From positions 1-19,860 of the forward strand of contig JAZONV010000037.1 of the NCBI GenBank assembly GCA_045654685.1: DNA of 19,860 bases, in the 5' to 3' direction. The position numbers and the translations under genes were made by a program. The notes under the pieces were generated by a model, which saw nothing but the letters and a program-made list of their open reading frames with translations, searched no databases and was not told where the DNA came from. Origin of the DNA: RGIG1828 sp045654685. GTDB taxonomy: Bacteria > Bacillota > Clostridia > UMGS1810. Positions 1 through 6,841 of the stretch are shown one piece after another (the stretch's first letter is position 1; the number at the start of each line of letters is the position of its first letter).

Positions 1-2048
1 TAATCATCATTAGAAAATTTAGACTTGTACATGGTATACACCCTGAATATAAAATCATCATCTAAAAAAACCACTTGTTTTTTCATAAGTTTTGCAAGAA
101 TTTTTATATTCTCCTTCAATTGTGAATCAAATATAGTAGGAGCTATAATTGCTAATAAGTTTACTCGATTATCTACAAACCCACTAATTGATTGACTTAA
201 AATTTCCTTGCCATGTGCGGACGATCTAGTAATTTTTTGATGATCAGATTTTAATATTCCTTGTAAAGTATATGAATCACTTCCAACAGAAACAGATAAA
301 TTTATATCGCCAAATTCATGTCCCTGATGAGGTTGAGGAATAAAATCTTTAAATATTGTAAATAGCTTTAAAATACACTTATTAACATCTAAGTTATGAT
401 TGTATTTACACTTATTACAATTTTCTTTTGATGTGTTGTCACATTTTTCATCAAAGTCTAAAATTGCTTGGCGATACTCATCAAACATACTTTCTGTGAC
501 TGTTAATTCATAAAGTGGCTTAAATTCATCTATCATATGAGGGAGTATGACATTATAATCATCTTTCTTAATATGCTTCAAATGCCCATTTTGTATAATA
601 TATGAATCTTTTTCATCAATACTAATACCAGAATCAATTGCAATAATCTCAGATTTTATTTTTTCTATCAAACTTCCGCTTATATTAACTGCCATTATCT
701 CATCAATAGTCTCAAAAAATATATTGTTTCCACATTCACATGTGCAATATCTTTGTTCGGTAGCACAATCTTGACATACTAACTTTTCTCCAACAAGTGT
801 CAATGAATAAGAGCCACAGCTTGAGCATTTTGGCACAACATCATCATTGCATACATTACAGTTTCCATATAAAACATATTGAGAGTCTTGCTTGAAATTT
901 TTATAAAAGAATGTCGGAGAAATGTCTACAGGCATGGTGTCTATTCCACTTGTTGATATTTTTACCATAGCAATTGCAAGTGATTTTAATACATTCTTTT
1001 TTGCTATGTTTAACTTTTGCCACTCTCCGGATGAGAATAGATTTAGAGTCGAGAACTTATCTATTCCTCCATCCGACAGAATATCAGAATAGTAGTTGAT
1101 AATTTCAATGATTGTTCCAACACTCCACTCTCTAAATAGCTCTGCTGTTACATTTTTGTTGATGTACAGTTTTCCTTTGTTATTATTAACACCCATTGTA
1201 ACAATGTCGCCTTTAATATCCTCATCATATAGACAAGAAGTTAAACCATATCCATCACTGAATTCTTTTAAAATACCGCTTTCTTTTTCGCCGAAATTTG
1301 AATCTGAAAAAGTCGCTTTTTGAGGCATTTCCGGATTATCTTTTAGTTGAGTTAATGATACTTTTTTTCTTCTTGATGGGTCAAAAATTGTATCAAGTAT
1401 TTTTTTATCTAAAGATATTCCCACAATTTTTATTCCGTAAATAGAATGAAAAGCCCTCTTAAGAAGTTTTTCGATAAATGGTGGCATATTGTAGATTGCT
1501 ACAAAACCTTTTTCTGAACACACCCACACAAAACAGTCAACCATTTCATATACATAGTTGAATTTCTCGTTTTCATCAATGTAATTATGTTTTTTTAGGT
1601 AATTCAAACCTATTTCGAATATTGGTATGTCTTTTTCAACCCACACTTCCACATCTGAACATTTTAAGTTTTTGAAAGTACAACCCTCTGAATATGTATA
1701 AGTTGAAAGTTCTGACTGTAAATTTGTTTTAATGCTTTCTTTAGTCAGAGATTTACCAACAAATCCACTAGCCCAGTTCAATACAAACCCAGGTTTCATC
1801 CCGTATCTGTAGTTGTCGAAATATTGCAATATCAACTCATCGCTTATTTCACTTGATACATCTACAATTTTTATGAGTTGTGATTTCGTACATTGTCTAA
1901 TGGCTTTTTCCAAGTCATCAACTTTTCCTTTTTCCGTAATTCGAAGATACCTATTTTCTAAAACCTCTTCTTCTACATTCTCTGTAATCAGTTTACATAT
2001 TCCTTCCAATCTCATCAATTCTAAGGCTGTTTTACTTTCGTTTTTCAA
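1..2048 (-). CDS. Large cysteine-rich protein of unknown family, third gene of ATPase-RloB operon (partial, runs off left edge)
   Basis: I translated the minus strand codon by codon from 2048 to the window edge and found no stop, giving at least 682 residues; the C-terminus lies outside. The start chosen is TTG at 2046..2048, because AAAGGAG lies about 10 bases upstream; an ATG at 2013..2015 is the alternative. The family is not recognised. Visible features: paired cysteines at residues 397/400, 408/411 and 425/428, then CTCEC at 435-439, which look like zinc ribbons; another Cys cluster (NCNKCKYN) further on; and a C-terminal stretch with GD at 580-581, QGILK at 596-600, then a hydrophobic strand AIIAPTIF, a helix, and VVFLDDD ending at 665. 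That last layout resembles the end of Mrr-like PD-(D/E)XK nucleases, but this is inference. It begins 18 bp after the RloB-like gene and is surely co-transcribed, so it probably works with the ATPase and RloB partner. The ORF is certain; its function is not. Confidence 0.8.
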   Translation of the reverse strand, partial: MKNESKTALELMRLEGICKLITENVEEEVLENRYLRITEKGKVDDLEKAIRQCTKSQLIKIVDVSSEISDELILQYFDNYRYGMKPGFVLNWASGFVGKSLTKESIKTNLQSELSTYTYSEGCTFKNLKCSDVEVWVEKDIPIFEIGLNYLKKHNYIDENEKFNYVYEMVDCFVWVCSEKGFVAIYNMPPFIEKLLKRAFHSIYGIKIVGISLDKKILDTIFDPSRRKKVSLTQLKDNPEMPQKATFSDSNFGEKESGILKEFSDGYGLTSCLYDEDIKGDIVTMGVNNNKGKLYINKNVTAELFREWSVGTIIEIINYYSDILSDGGIDKFSTLNLFSSGEWQKLNIAKKNVLKSLAIAMVKISTSGIDTMPVDISPTFFYKNFKQDSQYVLYGNCNVCNDDVVPKCSSCGSYSLTLVGEKLVCQDCATEQRYCTCECGNNIFFETIDEIMAVNISGSLIEKIKSEIIAIDSGISIDEKDSYIIQNGHLKHIKKDDYNVILPHMIDEFKPLYELTVTESMFDEYRQAILDFDEKCDNTSKENCNKCKYNHNLDVNKCILKLFTIFKDFIPQPHQGHEFGDINLSVSVGSDSYTLQGILKSDHQKITRSSAHGKEILSQSISGFVDNRVNLLAIIAPTIFDSQLKENIKILAKLMKKQVVFLDDDFIFRVYTMYKSKFSNDD

Positions 2049-2066
2049 TAAAATTTCACTCCTTTG

Positions 2067-2678
2067 TTATTTTGCTTCATTCCATTTTCTCAATCGTTTG
2101 GTCAACATGAATACAGATGTACACGAACGCCAGTCTGAAAAGTTTTTGCCTGAATTAAGTTCGTGATATTCATAACCTCTCTTAGCACACTCTTCTGCAA
2201 CTTCAATATCAAGAGTCTGCAATTTTTCACATACTCTTTCCACTATTACGCTGCTTTTGTCATATTCGACACCAAACTGCTTACTTATCATTTCGTTCAA
2301 TCGTTTTCTGCTGATTGGTCCTGTCTTTTTTGAAAAGTATAAGGTAAACCAATATTCTATTGCTTCGTTCGAAAAAGCACAATTTATCTTCGGATATCTT
2401 GACACTTTTCTTATAGCTTCATCGAAATCTTCGAAATCATCCTTGTCGAATACGCACCATAATTCATCATAAGAATCCTGTAATAAAATTGCTTCATCAA
2501 CAACTGCAATAGGATTGCTACGTTTACAAGTTGTTACTTTTACGGTAACATTGTTTAACCCGTCTTTGTGTTTTTCTTTGAATTTATTGAAGTATATTTC
2601 TTCTGTTTGACCACCGCATAGTATTAACACTCGATCTCTCAGTTGACGTTTAGGAGCTTTTCTTTGGTATTTACTCAT
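2067..2678 (-). CDS. RloB-like protein (AbiLii type), Toprim-like
   Basis: 203 residues, within the usual size of RloB family proteins (PF13707 by recall). Family landmarks are visible: an N-terminal basic stretch, a first strand and loop RVLILCGGQTEEIYF (residues 16-30), a second acidic motif CVFDKDDF (D78, D80, D81), and SNEAIEYWFTLYF near residue 103, matching the usual 'N..FE.W...HF' motif. The first two resemble a Toprim fold with its Glu and DxD metal sites. The glutamate usual in the family's CEG motif is glycine here (C21-G22-G23), although TEE follows. The gene starts at ATG with TAGGAGGG overlapping the stop of the ATPase gene, 14 bp upstream, and ends 18 bp before the large cysteine-rich gene. 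Such proteins partner with COG1106-type ATPases in phage-defence loci. RloB is a confident family call; nuclease activity is inferred. Confidence 0.85.
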   Translation of the reverse strand: MSKYQRKAPKRQLRDRVLILCGGQTEEIYFNKFKEKHKDGLNNVTVKVTTCKRSNPIAVVDEAILLQDSYDELWCVFDKDDFEDFDEAIRKVSRYPKINCAFSNEAIEYWFTLYFSKKTGPISRKRLNEMISKQFGVEYDKSSVIVERVCEKLQTLDIEVAEECAKRGYEYHELNSGKNFSDWRSCTSVFMLTKRLRKWNEAK

Positions 2679-2692
2679 TCAGCGACACCCTC

Positions 2693-3961
2693 CTAAACAT
2701 CCATTTTAGAGCCTTTAATGTTTGGCAAAGCACCATAAGCACCAAGGAGATACTGTTTTAGTATTTTGCTATCCTTCCTAACACCAGTGAAGTCGCATAA
2801 GCAATACAAATCACTTACACCATATTCATTTTTCTCCAGGAAACAGATTTGATCTCGTCTTATATCTTCGTCCAAAAGTGTAACATCGTGCGTATTACAA
2901 ATAAGCTGTGCATTCTTTGGGTTCTGGCTTATTGAATTAAACATCATCACTAAATGTCTAACTAACGCCGGATGCAGTCTTGCGTCAATTTCGTCAATCA
3001 ATACAACACTACCATTATTGATTGCAGAAATAATAGGACCGGCAATTTCAAACAGTTTTCTTGTTCCTGCAGATTCAAGTTCAAAACCAAAATCAGCCAT
3101 CTCGTAATTTTCCCAATTTTCGTCGTAGACTTTTTGCTTAATTGTTAAATCCACACCTCTTGGCTGAATACTTTTAAACTTTTCTTTATAACTTTTCTTA
3201 AGTGCAGACATTAAAAATTCGGGCATTTCTAAATCCTTAATTTCTAATTCCATGTCTTCGATATTAATGCCTACATCATGCATCAAGTTAATAATTTCTT
3301 CTTTGCCGTTATCATTTTGTTTCATGTAATCTACCGTAACAGATAGAAGTTGGCTCGTATCATCAGCATCAAATATTTGAATATCATCAAACCATTTGTA
3401 AATTTTCATAGCCATTTCATTATTACAAAAGTTAGCCCATGATAGGAACAATACATCTTCTCTTGTGTTTTTAATTACATGTTCGACATTCTTAAAATCC
3501 TTAGTATTTAGTTTAATAGTTTCAAATTCGCTACCGGAACGTGTGAACACATTTGTTGTTCGCTGCGCCTTCTTATCGAGATATTCACTTGTTATTTTAT
3601 TGTTTAGAATAGAAAAACCATAATCGTATAATATATCATCTATAATAAATGAAATTGAAAACTTGATTGGCTTTTCTTTGGATGATTTGTTAAACAAGAA
3701 GTAATTTATACTGGAAATTATCTTTGTTTGTACATCTAATTCTGATGTAACAACCGCCTTCATAAAAGACAGTGCATTAATAAAGTTTGTTTTTCCACTA
3801 CCATTTGCACCATACATCAAGCAGCTTTTCAGCAATTCACCATGTGGTGTACTAAATGTATTAAGTTCCTTGTATCTATTGTCGCTTTTGCTAACAGTCA
3901 TTGCAAATTCTGTATTGTTATAAAATGATGCAAAATTTTCAAAAGTAAATCCTACTAACAT
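2693..3961 (-). CDS. AAA/ABC-type ATPase, COG1106/AAA_21 family (AbiLi/RloA type)
   Basis: 422 residues from the ATG at 3959..3961. A TTG five codons earlier (3976) also opens the frame, but it overlaps the ribosome site GGAGG, so the ATG is preferred. Seen in order: an N-terminal strand (VGFTFENFASF) typical of the family, Walker A GANGSGKT (about 51-58), an ABC-signature-like SAGTRKLFE (about 297), Walker B VVLIDEIDARLHP (D323/E324), and a switch histidine in CNTHD (about 358). These make it an SMC/OLD-like ATPase of the AAA_21 class found in abortive-infection and other defence systems. It is the first gene of a three-gene operon read from a consensus promoter and is followed at 14 bp by an RloB-like gene, the AbiL/RloAB arrangement. 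Family is confident; the defence role is inferred from partner and from its place in an integrative element. Confidence 0.9.
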   Translation of the reverse strand: MLVGFTFENFASFYNNTEFAMTVSKSDNRYKELNTFSTPHGELLKSCLMYGANGSGKTNFINALSFMKAVVTSELDVQTKIISSINYFLFNKSSKEKPIKFSISFIIDDILYDYGFSILNNKITSEYLDKKAQRTTNVFTRSGSEFETIKLNTKDFKNVEHVIKNTREDVLFLSWANFCNNEMAMKIYKWFDDIQIFDADDTSQLLSVTVDYMKQNDNGKEEIINLMHDVGINIEDMELEIKDLEMPEFLMSALKKSYKEKFKSIQPRGVDLTIKQKVYDENWENYEMADFGFELESAGTRKLFEIAGPIISAINNGSVVLIDEIDARLHPALVRHLVMMFNSISQNPKNAQLICNTHDVTLLDEDIRRDQICFLEKNEYGVSDLYCLCDFTGVRKDSKILKQYLLGAYGALPNIKGSKMDV

Positions 3962-3992
3962 TTTAAATTCCTCCAATCTTAATTCTATTAGT

Positions 3993-4021
3993 ATTATATA
4001 CTTAAAAATCTATTTTGTCAA
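3993..4021 (-). promoter_or_regulatory. Consensus sigma-A promoter of the ATPase-RloB-large protein operon
   Basis: Reading leftward, TTGACA (4016..4021) is followed after exactly 17 bp by TATAAT (3993..3998), a perfect match at both hexamers, 32 bp before the ATPase ATG. The -35 shares its last base with a 20-bp inverted repeat, and a copy of ATACTTAAA (3998..4006) lies between the hexamers, touching the -10. So a protein binding the repeat would block the promoter. Confidence 0.85.
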
Positions 4022-4071
4022 TACTTAAATTATAAATTTGCATTTTTTTCACAAATTTATAATTTAAGTAT
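4021..4071. repeat. 20-bp perfect inverted repeat, candidate operator or terminator
   Basis: Left arm 4021..4040 (ATACTTAAATTATAAATTTG) and right arm 4052..4071 are exact reverse complements, separated by 11 bases. The unit ATACTTAAA occurs at both outer ends and again at 3998..4006 inside the promoter. The stem is almost pure A/T and no U-run follows on the minus strand, so it is a poor intrinsic terminator for the integrase gene that ends at 4095. Its contact with the -35 suggests an operator. Both roles are inferred. Confidence 0.75.
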
Positions 4072-4094
4072 ATGAATTTTACATATTTAATATA

Positions 4095-5261
4095 CTAAAT
4101 CTTTATTTTTTTATCAATTGCCAATCTTGCCATATCTGCCATATGTCCGGTTATATGTGTATAATACTTCAATGTAAATTCAAGTTTTGAATGTCCTAAC
4201 ATTTCTTGCACATATCTCGGGCTTATACCACTTTCAGCTAATATAGTTGCATAGGTATGCCGAAGATTATGAAATTTAAACGGGATATGTAAATCATCTC
4301 GGATTATTCTTGCTAAAAATTTAATACTATTATGTGTCAGCATTTCACCGTTTTCTTTTACATTTATGAGGTCCGTTACCTCTAAATAGTTTTCCTTATT
4401 TTTATGAAGTCTTTCGGTTACAAAGTTTCTTTTATATCCCTCGCCGTAGAGTTTTTTATTCTTTGCTTGTTGTTCTTTTAACTCTTTCAAGAATTTCACA
4501 AAGTTATCCGATATGTTTATAGTCCTATATGAGTTTTTAGTTTTGAGCGGGCAGAAGCACCATTTTCTATCCTGATATAAAAGTTGCTTATTAACACTTA
4601 TAGTTTTCTTTTCAAAATTTACATCATGCCATCTAAGCCCCATGCATTCGCTTTCTCTTAGTCCGGTATTGAGCGCAATATAAAATGGTATTCTTACATT
4701 TGTATTTTCAAGCCTTTTATACATAGCAGCCAATTCATCCGGTGAATATACTTTAATCTCACCGACATGCCTCGGATCGGGAGGAGGCAAAACATCATCG
4801 AATATGTTGTGTTTCATATACCTTTTTCTGTGGGCATAATCGAAAATACACTTTAGCGTTTTGAATAAGCCTTTTACAAATTCCTCACTATATTTTTTGC
4901 TCTTTTCATTTACGAATCTCTCAAGTGCCTTTTGTGTAACTGCATACATATAAAAATCTCCAAATGCAGGTTTAAAATGATTCCGATACATTGAATCATA
5001 CTTTTTAAGTGTTGCATAGGCTCTTGTCAGTTTTCCCTCAAGTTCAATAAATTCCTCGTAAACTTCGTTAAAAGTTATTTTCTTGTTTTCAGGATAAACA
5101 CCCGTTTCTTCGTAGTCATTTACAAACTTTGTGAGTGCAAGCTGTGCTTCTTTTTTAGTTTTGAAACCGCCTTTCTCAATTTGTTTGTTCTGACCGTCAA
5201 CAGCGCTTACATACACCCGATACGACCATGTTTTTCCCTTTCTTCTGATACTACCTTTCAT
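4095..5261 (-). CDS. Tyrosine-type site-specific integrase
   Basis: 388 residues, typical of Tn916/phage-like integrases. The N-terminal part (about 1-55) is an arm-DNA-binding domain (SIRRKGKTWSYRVYV), about 60-160 is the SAM-like core-binding domain, and 170-388 is the catalytic domain. Catalytic residues are visible: R202 (NTGLRESE), a lysine near 240-242, H331-xx-R334 (HNLRH), H357 (LGHS) and the nucleophile Y366 or Y367 (LKYYTH). All seem present, so the enzyme is probably active. AGGAGG stands 7 bases before the ATG, with TATAAT about 40 bp upstream (5304..5309 region) but no good -35. The gene sits at the edge of the accessory region, reading inward, with repeats and a possible core site on its outer side, as in integrative elements. 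Confidence 0.95.
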   Translation of the reverse strand: MKGSIRRKGKTWSYRVYVSAVDGQNKQIEKGGFKTKKEAQLALTKFVNDYEETGVYPENKKITFNEVYEEFIELEGKLTRAYATLKKYDSMYRNHFKPAFGDFYMYAVTQKALERFVNEKSKKYSEEFVKGLFKTLKCIFDYAHRKRYMKHNIFDDVLPPPDPRHVGEIKVYSPDELAAMYKRLENTNVRIPFYIALNTGLRESECMGLRWHDVNFEKKTISVNKQLLYQDRKWCFCPLKTKNSYRTINISDNFVKFLKELKEQQAKNKKLYGEGYKRNFVTERLHKNKENYLEVTDLINVKENGEMLTHNSIKFLARIIRDDLHIPFKFHNLRHTYATILAESGISPRYVQEMLGHSKLEFTLKYYTHITGHMADMARLAIDKKIKI

Positions 5262-5288
5262 AATAAATCCTCCTGTAATGTATTAAGG

Positions 5289-5420
5289 TTTCCCTTATTC
5301 ACATTATACAGAAGTCTTGAAATCCTTGGTGCATCTGCGTTTGAACGCAAAATAAGGGAAGACACAAGAAAATTCATCGTAAAAATTTCTTTCCCTTGTC
5401 TATCCCTTATTTGCCCTTAA
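5289..5420. repeat. Cluster of CCCTT repeats, candidate integrase arm-type sites
   Basis: TTCCCTTATT at 5290..5299 is an exact inverted copy of AATAAGGGAA at 5351..5360. Further forward copies follow at 5391 (TTCCCTTGT), 5402 (ATCCCTTATT) and 5412 (TGCCCTTAA), with CCCTT spaced 10-11 bp, about one helical turn. A 6-2-6 palindrome (TGCGTTTGAACGCA, 5336..5349) lies among them. The stretch is non-coding and lies directly upstream of the integrase, where arm-type binding sites of tyrosine integrases often are. The integrase -10 lies inside the cluster, so integrase binding could also regulate its own gene. The repeats are seen; the role is inferred. Confidence 0.5.
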
Positions 5421-5452
5421 ATTATCATTTTTATATGCAAAAACTCGTCGTA

Positions 5453-5479
5453 GTTTCGTGACCAGGAAGTACACGAAAC
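5453..5479. other. Candidate attachment (crossover) site: GTTTCGTG...CACGAAAC
   Basis: An 8-bp perfect inverted repeat, GTTTCGTG (5453..5460) and CACGAAAC (5472..5479), with an 11-base spacer. This geometry resembles a tyrosine-recombinase core site. It lies between the arm-like repeats and the rubrerythrin terminator, where the end of the element would be expected. The other end is outside the window, so no direct-repeat confirmation is possible. Confidence 0.35.
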
Positions 5480-5504
5480 ATTCACACCCAAAAATCGCAT
5501 AAAA

Positions 5505-5532
5505 ACAGGGGTTGAGAAACCTCAACCCCTGT
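5505..5532 (-). terminator. Rho-independent terminator of perR-rubrerythrin unit
   Basis: A perfect 12-bp stem (ACAGGGGTTGAG, 5505..5516, with its complement 5521..5532) and a 4-base loop, followed on the minus strand by five U residues (5501..5505 complement). It lies about 30 bp beyond the rubrerythrin stop. Confidence 0.9.
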
Positions 5533-5560
5533 ATCAAATCGTATTTATTTGTATCTATTT

Positions 5561-6148
5561 TTATTTAAAATAGCGGTTTAAGAGACCCTCTAAACCTCTA
5601 CCGTGCCGAGCTTCGTCACGAGCCATTTCATGAACAGTATCGTGGATAGCGTCAAGACCGTTTTTCTTTGCACAGCTTGCTAAGTCAAATTTGCCCTGTG
5701 TTGCGCCATATTCGCAGTCAACTCTCCATTTGAGGTTGTCTTTTGTTGTAGCTTTCATGTTGGGTTCGAGATCTTCTCCGAGAAGTTCTGCAAATTTAGC
5801 AGCGTGTTCTGCTTCTTCATAAGCTGCTTTTTCCCAGTAGAGACCAACTTCGGGATAACCTTCTCTGTGAGCAATTCTTGCCATGCAAAGATACATTCCA
5901 ACTTCTGCACATTCACCGTTGAAGTTTGCCATAAGCTGTTCAAAGATATATTTTTTGTCTTCTTCGGAAATATCGGGGTTGTTTTTTACAGTTTTGCCAT
6001 ATACGCCATATTCATGTTCAGCTGCAAGAGCTGCACCTTCCTGCATTTCTTTGAATTTTTCCTGGGGAACCTTACATACCGGACATTTTTCGGGAGCTGC
6101 GTCTCCTTCGTGAACATAACCGCAAACTGAGCATACAAATTTTTTCAT
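5561..6148 (-). CDS. Rubrerythrin, reverse-order type (rubredoxin domain first)
   Basis: 195 residues. Rubrerythrins are cytoplasmic non-haem di-iron peroxidases that reduce hydrogen peroxide with electrons from NADH/rubredoxin in anaerobes. The rubredoxin-like domain is at the N-terminus, with CSVC (C6, C9) and CPVC (C22, C25) as iron ligands; the four-helix di-iron domain follows, with ExxH motifs EAEH (E112, H115) and EARH (E178, H181) plus E79/E82. Rubredoxin-first order is the reverse rubrerythrin type known from Clostridium, strongly peroxide-induced there. The gene begins 30 bp after the PerR-like gene with only a weak A-rich ribosome site, so it is probably read from the perR promoter and kept off by it. 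The terminator follows directly. Confidence 0.95.
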   Translation of the reverse strand: MKKFVCSVCGYVHEGDAAPEKCPVCKVPQEKFKEMQEGAALAAEHEYGVYGKTVKNNPDISEEDKKYIFEQLMANFNGECAEVGMYLCMARIAHREGYPEVGLYWEKAAYEEAEHAAKFAELLGEDLEPNMKATTKDNLKWRVDCEYGATQGKFDLASCAKKNGLDAIHDTVHEMARDEARHGRGLEGLLNRYFK

Positions 6149-6178
6149 AATTTTTTTCTGCTTTTTATTAATAATTTT

Positions 6179-6568
6179 TTATAAACAATTGTTACATGTG
6201 CCGGAATAGAAGATTTCTCTTTTTGTAACATCAAAACCTTCAAGTCCGCATTCAGCATCTGCGCTGATTTTGAAGTCATACACTTTCTCGCACTTGTCGC
6301 ATCTGAAGTGACCGTGATGGGCAATGTCGGCATCGTATCGAATTTGTGTTCCGTCGATGGAAAGAGCTTTCACAAGTCCTGCTGATACAAAAAGCTTTAC
6401 GGTGTTATACACAGTAGTTTTTGAAAGTGTGGGGGCACCGGGGTGCAGTGCCTTATATATGTCGTCAACGGTGGGATGGGATTTTGTACCTCTGAGATAA
6501 TCATATATCATAACCCTGATGATTGACGGCTTTATGTTGTAGTTCAAAAGAACGGTCGCGCTGTCCAT
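6179..6568 (-). CDS. perR: Fur-family peroxide-sensing repressor, PerR-like
   Basis: 129 residues, slightly shorter than B. subtilis PerR. A winged-helix DNA-binding half (about 1-75, HPTVDDIYKALHPGAPTLSK) is followed by the dimerisation/metal half. With a constant offset of six, the B. subtilis PerR regulatory-metal ligands are all present: H31, D79, H85, H87 and D98 (equivalents of H37, D85, H91, H93, D104). Aspartate rather than glutamate at the last site favours peroxide sensing over iron sensing. Structural zinc cysteines are C90/C93 and C125/C128. Start is ATG with AGAAGG 7-8 bases upstream. Two palindromic boxes overlap its own transcription start, implying autoregulation, and the co-transcribed rubrerythrin is the likely main target. 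Confidence 0.92.
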   Translation of the reverse strand: MDSATVLLNYNIKPSIIRVMIYDYLRGTKSHPTVDDIYKALHPGAPTLSKTTVYNTVKLFVSAGLVKALSIDGTQIRYDADIAHHGHFRCDKCEKVYDFKISADAECGLEGFDVTKREIFYSGTCNNCL

Positions 6569-6595
6569 AGTGCACCTTCTTCCTATGTTTGATTC

Positions 6596-6625
6596 TGTAA
6601 TGATTACAACTCTGTATTGATTACA
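6596..6625. promoter_or_regulatory. Tandem PerR/Fur-like operator boxes
   Basis: TGTAATGATTACA (6596..6608) is a perfect 6-1-6 palindrome and TGTATTGATTACA (6613..6625) differs at one position; they are 17 bp apart centre to centre. The form matches Fur-family 6-1-6 boxes. They lie just downstream of the -10, over the likely transcription start, so binding would block initiation. Confidence 0.8.
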
Positions 6626-6630
6626 AATTT

Positions 6631-6659
6631 ATAATAGCACATCTTTTTTCTTTTGTCAA
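6631..6659 (-). promoter_or_regulatory. perR-rubrerythrin promoter
   Basis: TTGACA (6654..6659), 17-bp spacer, TATTAT (6631..6636) reading leftward, about 63 bp before the perR ATG. The -35 is a perfect match. Confidence 0.8.
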
Positions 6660-6744
6660 CACTTTTTTTAAAAATTTTTTTGGGATTTTTCTGTTGTATT
6701 ATGATTGGATTTGCTTGGTGAGACAAATATTGATTATTTCCATC

Positions 6745-6776
6745 AAAAAAGAGAAGCACCGCCGTATGTGCATCTC
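6745..6776 (-). terminator. Terminator of folT-queH unit
   Basis: On the minus strand GAGATGCAC (6776..6768) pairs with GTGCTTCTC (6759..6751), with one internal mismatch and a short loop, followed by six U residues (6750..6745). It lies 66 bp beyond the stop of the QueH-HAD gene. The remaining bases up to the perR promoter show nothing I can name. Confidence 0.7.
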
Positions 6777-6841
6777 CTTTTCAAATTTTGAAACCAATTC
6801 AAGATTAATATATTCATCTGTATTTCATATATGAATTTTCA

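Noticed and set aside
1096..2166. Plus-strand open frames of 75 and 117 residues
   Set aside because: Antisense to the continuous minus-strand frame of the large cysteine-rich protein and without recognisable motifs or ribosome sites.
4021..4071. Strong intrinsic terminator for the integrase
   Set aside because: The stem is nearly all A/T and no U-run follows on the minus strand; an operator fits better, though a weak terminator role is not excluded.
5289..5420. CRISPR array
   Set aside because: The CCCTT repeats are about 10 bp long, irregularly spaced and in both orientations, with no unique spacers of constant length.
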